From NCBI GenBank assembly GCA_034421995.1, contig DAOUJY010000057.1:8865-72864 (forward strand): a stretch of DNA of 64,000 nt, in the 5' to 3' direction. The stretch is from Bin87 sp034421995. Lineage in GTDB: Bacteria; Chloroflexota; Dehalococcoidia; Lucifugimonadales; UBA3495. A program made the position numbers and the translations under genes. The notes under the pieces were generated by a model. That model was not told the origin of the DNA. It searched no databases and worked only from the letters and a program-made list of their open reading frames with translations. Positions 6,982 through 14,707 of the stretch are shown here, in pieces (position 1 is the first letter of the stretch; every line of letters starts with the position of its first letter).

Positions 6982-7215
6982 ATGATGCCAAAAGAGCCGG
7001 TATGGTACTCGGACAACTCTGTGACCATCTACCATATTTACAAGGATTGCTCGGCACTGAAAAGCGTGAGACCAAAAGACCTTGTGCCCGATGAGATTGA
7101 CTTGAAACCTGACGGAACCACCGATAAGACGGGTATGCGGTTGTGTCTGATTTGCGAAAAACGTAAGAACCGAAACTTCTATGAAAAATATTTCAAACCG
7201 TGGAAAAATTATTAA
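6982..7215 (+). CDS. Small HX4C/CX2C putative zinc-binding protein, 77 aa
   Basis: Unrecognised passenger protein. HIYKDC (HX4C) near residue 18 and RLCLIC (CX2C) near residue 55 match the ligand pattern of the 61-aa protein at 3687, and both carry a (V/I)T(V/I) strand just before the His. A GGAGGGAG ribosome binding site precedes the tandem ATGATG. It converges on the next gene with a four-base overlap. Probably a diverged duplicate of the left-hand gene. Confidence 0.65.
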   Translation: MMPKEPVWYSDNSVTIYHIYKDCSALKSVRPKDLVPDEIDLKPDGTTDKTGMRLCLICEKRKNRNFYEKYFKPWKNY

Positions 7216-7493
7216 CCAAAGGCCAATGAACTATAACTTTCACCGGGTTCATTATCGTAGAACGCCCAGAATAGGCAAAGTTCGCTAATTGTAATGCCGT
7301 GCTCTTTGGCTACCTTGGCCGCAACCCACGCAGCACCCGGTTCATCAAATCCTATTACTTGGGCTACGTCGTCATGTATATCACGGTTGCTCACAAAGTA
7401 ATCTCGCACTTCGATACCGTGGTCTTCGAATAGTTTCACTTTTTCTTCGACAGTGGGATACGGGCTATCGGTTGTGGTGGTTTCGGTGGTCAT
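7212..7493 (-). CDS. Small conserved passenger protein, family member B, 93 aa
   Basis: Member of the same undescribed family as 3873 and 7607: TVEEKVKLFEDHGIEVRDYFV, then an acidic stretch, then AAWVAAKVAKEHGITISELCLFWAF. AAGGAGAG lies a few bases before the ATG at 7493. Its upstream 100 bases are a near copy of those upstream of the 7607 gene, so gene and leader were duplicated together and then the proteins diverged. Function unknown. Confidence 0.65.
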   Translation of the reverse strand: MTTETTTTDSPYPTVEEKVKLFEDHGIEVRDYFVSNRDIHDDVAQVIGFDEPGAAWVAAKVAKEHGITISELCLFWAFYDNEPGESYSSLAFG

Positions 7494-7500
7494 AGGGGGC

Positions 7501-7603
7501 TCTCCTTGTTGTGATACGAGGCTTGGATTACAGGGCTATAACGAGACGGTCTGGGTCAAGTGTTCTGGGGCGGCTCTGGGTCATGTGTGCTGAATGTTGA
7601 GGT
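7501..7603 (-). repeat. Direct repeat, copy 1 (gene leader plus partial transposon end)
   Basis: About 103 bp nearly repeated at 7921-8022. It contains the ribosome binding site region (TCTCCTT on the plus strand), GTGATACGAGGCTTGGATTA and GGTCTGGGTCAAGTGTTCTG, and stops just where the exact 28-bp transposon tip would begin. Confidence 0.85.
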
Positions 7604-7606
7604 AAC

Positions 7607-7915
7607 CTAGACGAAGCGCATTCTAAATTTCAACCGCCACCGACGACTTGCTAGGTTCACGTGCTTTTCTTGGTTTTCAGGAGTACCCCGAACATCATAA
7701 ACGCACGCCAAAGAACACAGAGGATAGCCGTGCTGCAAAGCGATTTCAGCTGCATGAAACGCTATCACCTCGTCGCCGCGAATTATAATACGTGGTTGCT
7801 TGAACAAATCGCTAATCTCACATTTCTGCGTAACTAATATGCCGTTCGCTTCAAATATCTCTGCGAGTGCTTCCATAGTTAGATCGGCGTAGTCAGGGTC
7901 CATAGTGTCAATCAT
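7607..7915 (-). CDS. Small conserved passenger protein, family member C, 102 aa
   Basis: Third member of the passenger family: LTMEALAEIFEANGILVTQKCEI, an acidic middle and AFHAAEIALQHGYPLCSLACVYDV, with a basic tail (RRWRLKFRMRFV) not seen in the other two. ATG at 7915 is placed five to six bases after AAGGAGAA; further upstream codons run into the terminal repeat. Outermost gene at the right end of the transposon. Confidence 0.6.
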   Translation of the reverse strand: MIDTMDPDYADLTMEALAEIFEANGILVTQKCEISDLFKQPRIIIRGDEVIAFHAAEIALQHGYPLCSLACVYDVRGTPENQEKHVNLASRRWRLKFRMRFV

Positions 7916-7920
7916 TAAGT

Positions 7921-8022
7921 TCTCCTTATTGTGATACGGGGCTTGGAATACAGGGTTAGAGTGAACGGTCTGGGTCAAGTGTTCTGGGGCGGCTCTGGGT
8001 CATTTGTGCTGAATGTTGAGGT
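7921..8022 (-). repeat. Direct repeat, copy 2 (leader of family member C)
   Basis: Near copy of 7501-7603; runs directly into the right transposon tip. Confidence 0.85.
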
Positions 8023-8046
8023 TTGCTACTTTGGGTTATAATTGCC
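8019..8046 (-). repeat. Right terminal inverted repeat of the IS1595-type element
   Basis: Exact inverse of 3554-3581 over 28 bases, ending at the 8-bp duplication. Confidence 0.9.
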
Positions 8047-8054
8047 GGCTGGTT
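8047..8054 (+). repeat. Right target-site duplication GGCTGGTT
   Basis: Same 8 bases as 3546-3553. A second tandem copy follows at 8055-8062, present in the target site beforehand or arising from slippage. Confidence 0.88.
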
Positions 8055-8192
8055 GGCTGGTTAGATGCGGGTTCGGGTTCGGGGGTTCAGGTTGTCGGCG
8101 CTACGGCCAGAGAGCGTGGGGCTGCGAGTGGGTCTGCGAAGTGAAGTCATAATCCTAAGTTGGCGCGTGCAGAGCGCCCCACGACCGGCCCC

Positions 8193-8275
8193 GTCCTGGA
8201 TTCCGGCCCCGTATCAAGTACGGGGTGACCCCGTGTCAAGCACGGGGCCGGCTGTTCTTGCGCCGGAATGACGGG
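8193..8275. repeat. Composite REP cluster
   Basis: TGGATTCCGGCCCCGTATCA..., with two nested CCCCGT..ACGGGG palindromes and closing GCCGGAATGACGGGA. Same composite type as 438-490 and 13172-13230. The 8055-8970 stretch holds only repeats; I see no convincing gene in it. Confidence 0.8.
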
Positions 8276-8316
8276 AAGGAAGTCCGGGTTGCGTCCTGCC
8301 GGAGCAGGGCGCAGGG

Positions 8317-8860
8317 GCGACCCTCGCGCAGGGGTGGTGGCGCCTGCCGTGCTAGCTTGTGCTTATCGGTATTGCGGTTACCGGCTCATGGGCGCTAGCC
8401 AGCGGCGCAGAGAAGTCCGACACGCGGTCCGCCGGGGGCGGATAGCGGTGGGGGTGTTACCTGAACCCTGTGAACCCGATATTCAGATGTGATTTCGGCA
8501 GGTGGGCCGTGGCCATGGGCTTGCTGCCTTACGCGTAGGTATAGTATAGCGAACGGATGTGCGGTTGGGCAAGGGGCGGGGTGTCATCGGCAGGGTCTTT
8601 TGGTTGCCATTGCGAGGAGCGTAGCGAGATGGAAATCTCGTTGGGGCAGGGACGCTGCTGGTGGATGGCCGTTAGAGTCTCAACGAGATTGCCACGCTAC
8701 GCTCGCAATGACAAAAGGGAAAACCGAAAGACCCTGGTGTCATCGGATAGCGTTCCGTTGCAGGCGGTTTATTTGGGCGGGCGGCGTTGCCGGCGCGGGT
8801 GGGGGCGATCCGCCGTCGCCCCTACAAACGGAAACCACCTAAATTGCAACGCTACCCAGC
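8317..8860. repeat. Long interspersed repeat, copy A
   Basis: Closely matches the inverted sequence at 63593-64000. A 35-base block that contains CTGAACCCTGTGAACCCGAT (8458-8492) is identical in both, and GCAGGTGGGCCGTGGCC, TACGCGT and AGTATAGCGAACG are shared. Small palindromes are nested in it at 8607-8713 and 8748-8858. On the minus strand TTGCCC, 18 bases, TATACT is conserved between copies and could be a promoter. Could be an RNA gene family or a non-autonomous element. Confidence 0.75.
8607..8713. repeat. GCCATTGCGAG-type inverted repeat nested in copy A
   Basis: Arms around GCCATTGCGAGGAGCGTAGC (8606-8625) and GCCACGCTACGCTCGCAATG (8691-8710). The same arm occurs at 36554-36583 and 37298-37327. 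Absent from copy B, so inserted after the two copies separated. Confidence 0.8.
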
Positions 8861-8971
8861 GCAATAACCGCGCAACGTTTTTGAATTTTGCGCTCATTTT
8901 TGGGGCCGCTCGGCAATCCCGTGTACAATGCCCCCATCCAACTCAACGCAGGTAGATAGGGAGCGATTCCC

Positions 8972-10558
8972 ATGAAGTACGATCATATTGTTGTTGGCGG
9001 CGGCACGGCCGGGTGCATTGTGGCGACGCGGCTTTCGGAGGACCCGGAGCGGTCGGTGCTGCTGCTGGAGGCCGGGCCTGACTTTCCCGACTTCAATCAA
9101 CTGCCCGATATGCTCAAGCTGGGCTGGGGGACGGTGAACCTGGAGGCGCGGGCCGCCGGTTCGCCGTACAACTGGTCCTTCACCGGCACGGCAACCGCCG
9201 AGCAGGGGCCGATGCCCGTGCCCCGGGGCAAGGCGCTGGGCGGTTCCAGCGCCATCAACGGCCAGACCTTCATCCGGGGCGCGCCGGAGGACTACGACAC
9301 CTGGGCCTCCTGGGGCAACGACGGCTGGGGCTATCTGGAGTGCCTGCCCTACTTCCGCAAGCTGGAGAACGACGCCGACTTTCACGACGACTTCCACGGC
9401 ACCGACGGGCCGGTTCCGGTGCGACATCACCAGCGCGAGACCTGGCCGCCGTCCCAGGAGGCATTCTTCCAGGCGGCCACCGCCGCCGGATACCCCTTCC
9501 ATCCCGACGTGAACCATCCGGAGGCCACCGGCGTCAGCCTGCGCGCCGAGAACAACATCGACGGGGTGCGGATGAGCATGGCGCTGTCCTACATCTCTTC
9601 GGTGCGTCACCGGCTGAACCTCACCATTCGTCCCAACGTCCAGGCCAACCGGGTGGCGCTGGAGGGTGGTTCGACAGACTTACCTGGTTCGACAGACTTA
9701 CCTGGTTCGACAAGCTCACCACGAGCGGTTGGGGTGGAGGTGGAGAGCGGCGGCGAGACGTATGTGGTTGAGGGCGACGAAATCATCCTGTGCACCGGGG
9801 CGGTGGGATCGCCGCAGCTGCTGATGCTGTCGGGCGTCGGCCCCGCCGACCAGCTGGCGGCGCAGGGCATTCCCGTCGCGGTGGAGCTGCCCGGCGTAGG
9901 CCAGAATATGCGCGACCACCCCAACGTGTCGGTGCGGTTCATGGTCCGGGAGGACGTTCCCCAGGATCCCAACGGTATGCGGGCGCTGCGGCTGCGCTAC
10001 ACCGCCACCGGCTCGGATACGCCCAACGACATGATCCTTTCGCCGGCGTCCCTGAACACCGTGGTGCGGGACGACAACCCGGCCCACACCGTCAACTGCG
10101 GGCTGTACCTGGCGGCCGGCAAGGGCGAGCTGCGGCTGGAGTCCGCCGACCCGAACACACCGCCCAGCATGGACTACCGCTACCTGGAAGAGGACTGGGA
10201 CCGGGTGAGATTGCGGGAGGCGGTTCGCCTCTGCGTCTCCCTGCTGCGGCACAGCGCCTACGACGGCATCATCGAGGAGATTATCGCGCCGACGCCGGCC
10301 GACCTGGAGAACGACGAGACGCTGGACGGCTGGCTGCGCCGGAACATCAGCACCTCGTATCACATCTCCGGCACGTGCAAGATGGGGCCGGCCGGCGACC
10401 CCATGGCCGTGGTTGACCAGCAGTTGCGCGTGCGCGGCGTCGCCGGCCTGCGCGTCGCCGACGCCTCGATAATGCCCGACGTGGTGCGCGCCAACACCAA
10501 CGTCACCACCATGATGATCGCCGAGCGCGTGGCCGATTTCATCAAGGCGGGGAGTTAG
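8972..10558 (+). CDS. GMC family oxidoreductase (choline dehydrogenase-like)
   Basis: FAD-dependent alcohol oxidase/dehydrogenase of the glucose-methanol-choline family, 528 aa. N-terminal FAD loop VVGGGTAGCIVATRLSE, GKALGGSSAINGQTF (GMC signature 1), CTGAVGSPQLLMLSGVGP (signature 2), and the C-terminal catalytic pair in TSYHISGTCKMG (His) and RANTNVTTMM (Asn). AGGGAG precedes the ATG. At 9670-9725 the gene holds about 19 extra residues (STDLPGSTDLPGSTSSP) encoded by two 18-bp repeats and one TGGTTCGACAAGCTCACCAC element; the frame stays open. Substrate unknown. The CYTH gene converges with a four-base overlap. Confidence 0.92.
   Translation: MKYDHIVVGGGTAGCIVATRLSEDPERSVLLLEAGPDFPDFNQLPDMLKLGWGTVNLEARAAGSPYNWSFTGTATAEQGPMPVPRGKALGGSSAINGQTFIRGAPEDYDTWASWGNDGWGYLECLPYFRKLENDADFHDDFHGTDGPVPVRHHQRETWPPSQEAFFQAATAAGYPFHPDVNHPEATGVSLRAENNIDGVRMSMALSYISSVRHRLNLTIRPNVQANRVALEGGSTDLPGSTDLPGSTSSPRAVGVEVESGGETYVVEGDEIILCTGAVGSPQLLMLSGVGPADQLAAQGIPVAVELPGVGQNMRDHPNVSVRFMVREDVPQDPNGMRALRLRYTATGSDTPNDMILSPASLNTVVRDDNPAHTVNCGLYLAAGKGELRLESADPNTPPSMDYRYLEEDWDRVRLREAVRLCVSLLRHSAYDGIIEEIIAPTPADLENDETLDGWLRRNISTSYHISGTCKMGPAGDPMAVVDQQLRVRGVAGLRVADASIMPDVVRANTNVTTMMIAERVADFIKAGS
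9670..9730 (+). repeat. In-frame tandem repeat in the GMC gene
   Basis: TGGTTCGACAGACTTACC twice, then TGGTTCGACAAGCTCACCAC. The last is a short dispersed repeat type; its partial duplication added 18 bases each time and so preserved the reading frame. Confidence 0.8.
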
Positions 10559-11079
10559 GCGCGATGGGCCAGGTCTTCGTTGGAACCGAAGATGTAGTCG
10601 CCCAGGCAGGGCGCGAATAGATCGCGGTATTCGTTCAACTGCGTGTCGATGTCGCACCCATCCGCGTCCTGCACCTCCACCTCAAGGATCCGGCCCACGC
10701 CGGCCACGGTGTCCAGGTGGAATTTTACGTTGTCCTTGCGCCAAAACTCCCGCTGCTTGCGGACGACGGCCCGGACGCCGAGGGCGGCCTCCAACAATGC
10801 TCCCAGGCGAGGATCATCGGCCTCTGCCAACTGGAACCGGCTGGTTCTGCCGCCGGCTTCCTGCCGGTCGCAGTAGTAGATCAGCTCTCCCTTGCCCTTC
10901 TCAACGCGGAGCTTGAGCCGGCGCGTGCCCTCATTGGAGTTCCCGGCTGGCAGGTGGTAGTAGTGATCCACCTGTTCCTTGACTTCGACGAAGATGGCCC
11001 CCTGCCCTTGGAGGAGCCGGCGGACGGTTGCGAAATCGTCGCAATATGCTTTCAGTTCCCGATTGAGGCGGAGATCCAC
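10555..11079 (-). CDS. CYTH domain protein (class IV adenylate cyclase/ThTPase-like)
   Basis: CYTH triphosphate tunnel enzyme, 174 aa. The N-terminal NRELKAYC matches the E.E.K strand, followed by the family pattern QVDHYYHLPAG..RRLKLRVEKGKGELIYYCR-type strands, RKQREFWRKDNVKFHLDTVAGVGRILEVEVQ. The last stretch (LD.V.G.G.F.E.E) is the best-conserved CYTH motif. GTG start at 11079. The substrate (ATP, thiamine triphosphate or polyphosphate) cannot be told from sequence. Confidence 0.8.
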   Translation of the reverse strand: MDLRLNRELKAYCDDFATVRRLLQGQGAIFVEVKEQVDHYYHLPAGNSNEGTRRLKLRVEKGKGELIYYCDRQEAGGRTSRFQLAEADDPRLGALLEAALGVRAVVRKQREFWRKDNVKFHLDTVAGVGRILEVEVQDADGCDIDTQLNEYRDLFAPCLGDYIFGSNEDLAHRA

Positions 11080-11137
11080 AGTTTGTCTATCGCCTATTGG
11101 CGGGCCAATATCCTGCGCCGCCTTGTAGCGCCCCTGT

Positions 11138-11974
11138 TCATTCGTTCTGAATAATCACGGTGACGTCCCTGGTCCGGGCCCACTCCCGGTTGCCGTCGGA
11201 GATAGCAGTCCCGATCACGGCAGCGCGTGTCGTTGTGCCGCTGGCCGTTCGCAGGATGGCGGCTCGGTCGCTGGCACGGTCAACGTCGCTGTCGTCTATG
11301 GTGATGGAGATTTCTCCGACGACATAGACGTCTTGGCCTTCCGGTGAACTGCCCAGCATGATCATGTCGGCCCGGTCGAGTTCGTCGGCATCGTCTTCGG
11401 TGATGATCCCTCGGTCGGCTCCATCGTTCAACAGGTTGGCGACTGTTTCTCCATTTGGTCGGTTGATGGCCACGAGCACCGCCGCGTTCCTGACGCCGAG
11501 GTGTCGCCTGACGAGCCGGGAGGCGCGTCGAACTACTTTGCGCTCGTAATCGGATCCGGTCAGGTTGTTGAGCTGACCTCGCATGATTCTCTGTTCGTCT
11601 TCGATCCGGTCGAACCGTTCGTCCATCCGGTCCAGCCGTTCATCCACGCGGTCGAACCGTTCGTCCATCCGGTCCAGCCGTTCATCCACGCGGTCGAACC
11701 GTTCATCCACGCGATCGAACCGTTCACCCACGCGGTCCAGCCGTTCGTTAGTCGCCACTTGCTGGGTCGCGAGGTCGTCCACCCGCTCTTCCACGGTGGT
11801 GAGCCTTCGGTCAAACATCTCAGCCATCCGGGTCACCGTATTAGCCAACTCGGCCACCTTCTGGGGCAGTTCCAGAAGTTCTCGGGTGAGTATGCGCTGG
11901 CGCAACACCGCTTCCAACTGCGGGTCGTTGTCCAGGGCAGCCAGGAGATCTGATATTGGATTGGGTGTGGTCAT
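11138..11974 (-). CDS. Coiled-coil protein with PD-(D/E)XK-like C-terminal domain, 278 aa
   Basis: Residues about 30-130 form a heptad-rich coiled coil, with the near-perfect repeat RVDERFDRVDERLDRMDERF encoded by 42-bp tandem units (11600-11740). The C-terminal 140 residues (SDYERKVVRRASRLVRRHLGV..DVYVVGEISITIDDSDVDRASDRAAILRTASG) resemble the nuclease-like domain of uncharacterised coiled-coil proteins, with VxGEIS as the likely E-containing strand and the later DRAAIL helix. DNA target unknown. Stands alone between CYTH and the racemase-like gene. Confidence 0.6.
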   Translation of the reverse strand: MTTPNPISDLLAALDNDPQLEAVLRQRILTRELLELPQKVAELANTVTRMAEMFDRRLTTVEERVDDLATQQVATNERLDRVGERFDRVDERFDRVDERLDRMDERFDRVDERLDRMDERFDRIEDEQRIMRGQLNNLTGSDYERKVVRRASRLVRRHLGVRNAAVLVAINRPNGETVANLLNDGADRGIITEDDADELDRADMIMLGSSPEGQDVYVVGEISITIDDSDVDRASDRAAILRTASGTTTRAAVIGTAISDGNREWARTRDVTVIIQNE

Positions 11975-12060
11975 AGTCTGTCGCGTCCAGCGCTGGTCTG
12001 TTAAGTGTAACGCAAATCGGCTTGTATAATACGCCCGAAACTGGCCTGGAGCGGAATGAT

Positions 12061-12885
12061 ATGTCAGATCTGACCAACACCCAGCGTATCGGCGCCCTGG
12101 TTCCCGCCACCAACCCGGTGGTGGAACCCGACTTCTACCGAGTGGCGCCGCCGGAAATTACAGTGCATTTTGAGCGTATGTGGAACGGGGCCTGGGGCAG
12201 CCAGCCGGAAAGTTCCACCGAGACCGGGCACCGGCTCAGCATGACCAGCGCCGAGGCCAACGAGATTGACTGGGCGCTGTTCGGGTTCGACGTGGGCAAG
12301 ATGAACGACGACGTGGCCCGGGGCGCCAGCGCCCTGTCCAACATCGGCCCCGACGTGCTGGTCTATGCCTGTACCTCCGGCACATGGCACAAGGGCTATT
12401 TGGAATACGACCGGATGATGGCGAAAATCATGGAGGACGCCAGCGGGGTCCAGTCGGTAACCGCCGTGGGCTCGTGCATCGCCGCCCTGCGCCACATGGG
12501 CAGCCGCAAGCTGAGCATCGCCGGGCCGTACCGCAACTTTCACCTGCGCAACCGCCTGAAGCCGCTGCTGGAAGAGGCCGGCTTCGCGGTGCTGAGCGCC
12601 GACGGCGAGCCATGGATGCAGGACTCCATGAACCCGCGCGAAATCGACATGGACCCGCCCCAGGCCATCATCGACTTCGTCCTGACGGTGGTCCAGGATG
12701 ATGCCGATACCGTCTTCCTGCCCGGCACGGCCTGGCGCGCCCTGGACACGGCGGAAGAACTGGAGCAGAGGTTGGGCAAGACGGTCATCACCGTCAACCA
12801 GGCATCCATCTGGATGGCCCTGCGCTGCCTGGGATGGAACAAACCGATAGACGGGTTCGGCAGTCTGCTGCAAAGCCTGAAATAG
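12061..12885 (+). CDS. Maleate isomerase/arylmalonate decarboxylase-type Asp/Glu racemase family protein
   Basis: 274-aa protein of the Asp/Glu/hydantoin racemase superfamily: RIGALVPATNPVVEPDF at the N-terminus and VLVYACTSGTWHKG, which carries the first active-site Cys. The second active-site Cys, expected in the later LxCT segment, is replaced: VFLPGTAWRALDT. A racemase or isomerase needing two cysteines is therefore unlikely; a decarboxylase-like or other one-thiol chemistry is possible. ATG at 12061 with GGAG upstream. A TATAAT at 12025-12030 may be its -10 box. Confidence 0.8.
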   Translation: MSDLTNTQRIGALVPATNPVVEPDFYRVAPPEITVHFERMWNGAWGSQPESSTETGHRLSMTSAEANEIDWALFGFDVGKMNDDVARGASALSNIGPDVLVYACTSGTWHKGYLEYDRMMAKIMEDASGVQSVTAVGSCIAALRHMGSRKLSIAGPYRNFHLRNRLKPLLEEAGFAVLSADGEPWMQDSMNPREIDMDPPQAIIDFVLTVVQDDADTVFLPGTAWRALDTAEELEQRLGKTVITVNQASIWMALRCLGWNKPIDGFGSLLQSLK

Positions 12886-13097
12886 CCGGCGGACCGGCGA
12901 TTGTGAGGAGGCGGAACTGACGGCCTACGCAATCCCACCGTTTCAGAAAGCGCACACCGATTTGCGGGGGGATCCTTACCATACGGTTCAACACACATAA
13001 ACAAGGCGTGGCAGTGGCGACAACCAACGGTGACCATGGAGACCATAAAATGCGCTGATGAGAGACAAGGCTATCGCATATGAACCGTTCAACCACC

Positions 13098-13230
13098 GTC
13101 ATTCCGGCGAAAGCCGGCATCCAGGGAAGAAATCGTTAGTTTCGCTGTGAAAATCAAGCGCTTGGCGGTTTCTGGACTCCGGCCCCGTATCAAGTACGGG
13201 GTGACGTTCTTTCGCCGGAGTGACGGGTGA
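13098..13230. repeat. Two REP-like palindromes in the 12886-13352 gap
   Basis: CGTCATTCCGGCGAAAGCCG at 13098-13117, and ACTCCGGCCCCGTATCAAGT through TTTCGCCGGAGTGACGGG (13174-13227). The rest of this 467-bp gap shows no convincing gene. Confidence 0.8.
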
Positions 13231-13352
13231 GTGATTTCATATGCGATTGCCCGGTAGTGAAAGACCCAATGTATTGACAGCTCAATTACGCGTCGATAGA
13301 CTGACGGCTGTCTTCTTACCGCATACAAATTGAATGCCAATGTACACGTTGT

Positions 13353-14510
13353 ATGCAATTCGCTTCATCTAACAACCAGGGACAATCGGTCGTCAGTGCT
13401 TCGGTTTTGGGGCACTGCCCTCTGCGGTTGTCTGGATTATGGAAGTCCTTTCGCGACGTCCGAGCGGTCGCGGAAGTTGACCTTGATCTGGAGCGCGGAG
13501 AGATTCTGTGCCTGCTGGGACCCAGCGGATGCGGCAAGACCACCATGCTCCGCCTGATCGCCGGGTTCGAGACGCCGGACGCCGGAACCATCCACATCGG
13601 GGACAGGCTGGTGTACGGCCCGGGCGCCAATGTCAGCCCGGACAAGCGTCGGGTAGGCATGGTGTTCCAGGAAGGAGCCCTGTTTCCCCATCTGACGGTG
13701 GCCCAGAACGTCGCATTCGGCCTGGACAAGGGAAGACGACGCAAAGCGCAGGTGGCCGAAGCCCTGCGGCTGGTGAACCTGGAGGGCTATGACGCCCGCT
13801 ATCCGCACCAGCTGTCGGGCGGTCAGCAGCAGCGGGTGGCGCTGGCCCGGGCTTTGGCGCCCGAGCCGGACCTGATACTGATGGACGAACCCTTCTCCAG
13901 CCTGGACACCGGCCTCCGCAGCCAGCTGCGAGCGGAAGTACGCGCCATCCTCAAGGAACGGGAAGCCACCGTAGTATGTGTGACCCACGATCAGGAAGAG
14001 GCCATGCAGATCGGGGATCGGATCGCGGTGATGAAAGAGGGCCGCATCGAGCAACTGGGGTCACCGGAGCGGGTGTTCCACAGCCCCGACAATCGCTTCA
14101 CTGCCGAATTCTTCGGGAAAGCCGATTTCCTGCCCGCCTGGCAGGATGGTGATCGCTTAGCCTGCGAAGTGGGAAGCGCGCCGTGGCCAACGTTCTGGCC
14201 CTCTCCCTGGCCCGAGCGCAAGGTCCTGCAGGTTATGGTACGCCCGGACTGCATGGACATTACTCCGGATCCCGCCGGCGACAGTGTGGTGATAGGCCGG
14301 GAGTTTCTGGGGGCTTTTCATATGTACACGGTGGAGTTGCCGTCGATACAGCAGGTCCAGGTGATAAAGTCCCACGTGGAGCATGTGGAGATCGGATCCC
14401 GCGTCCGCGTCTTCCTGCGAGAAGGGCACAAGATCCTGCCGTTCATCGACGGGCAAATCTTCTTTGACGCTCCGGCGTACCAGGCGGATTCGGACGCGGG
14501 GAGACGCTGA
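13353..14510 (+). CDS. ABC transporter ATP-binding protein (FbpC/PotA type)
   Basis: Import-type ATPase of 385 aa. Walker A GPSGCGKTT (about residues 54-62), Q-loop MVFQEGALFPHLT, signature LSGGQQQRVALARAL, Walker B LILMDEPFSSLD, and H-loop CVTHDQEEAM. The C-terminal 130 residues are a TOBE/MOP-like regulatory domain, as in iron(III), polyamine or thiosulfate importers. No permease or binding protein is next to it, so its partners must be encoded elsewhere. The exact start is uncertain because the first 25 residues are not conserved. Confidence 0.88.
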   Translation: MQFASSNNQGQSVVSASVLGHCPLRLSGLWKSFRDVRAVAEVDLDLERGEILCLLGPSGCGKTTMLRLIAGFETPDAGTIHIGDRLVYGPGANVSPDKRRVGMVFQEGALFPHLTVAQNVAFGLDKGRRRKAQVAEALRLVNLEGYDARYPHQLSGGQQQRVALARALAPEPDLILMDEPFSSLDTGLRSQLRAEVRAILKEREATVVCVTHDQEEAMQIGDRIAVMKEGRIEQLGSPERVFHSPDNRFTAEFFGKADFLPAWQDGDRLACEVGSAPWPTFWPSPWPERKVLQVMVRPDCMDITPDPAGDSVVIGREFLGAFHMYTVELPSIQQVQVIKSHVEHVEIGSRVRVFLREGHKILPFIDGQIFFDAPAYQADSDAGRR

Positions 14511-14707
14511 AGCTCGCGACCAATAGCCACCTCGGAAGCGCGTGGGCGGCGTCTTCTCGCGCATCCGCCTGTGCATCCTGTCGTTGACAAACCGGGCGCG
14601 CGCGAGGTGGCGCTCCACTAGCGCCCTTCATACCGCCCTGTTATGATGGCACGATACCTGACGGCCTTCGTAGCGTCGTTTACTGAACCTGTGAATCAAG
14701 AGGGCGT

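Larger units (their letters stand above)
3554..8046. mobile_element. IS1595-family transposon with passenger genes (4493 bp)
   Basis: Complete element. The outermost 28 bases at both ends are identical in inverted orientation, starting GGCAATTATAACCCAAAGTA. Inverted similarity continues for roughly another 45 bases inward (CCCCAGAAC..TGACCCAGACCGTT in both ends). It is flanked by an 8-bp direct repeat, encodes an IS1595/ISXO2-type transposase, and is visibly richer in A/T than its surroundings. Passenger genes run on both sides of the transposase: four small soluble proteins, two membrane proteins, and three members of one small protein family. From memory, some IS1595 subgroups reach several kb and carry passengers, which fits. 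Intact ends and duplication suggest recent movement. Confidence 0.9.

Noticed and set aside
8317..8600. SRP RNA, 6S or RNase P RNA
   Set aside because: The CTGAACCCTGTGAACCC block recalls part of SRP RNA, but the GGAAGGAAGCAGC core is absent and I find no match to the other RNAs; left as an unexplained repeat.
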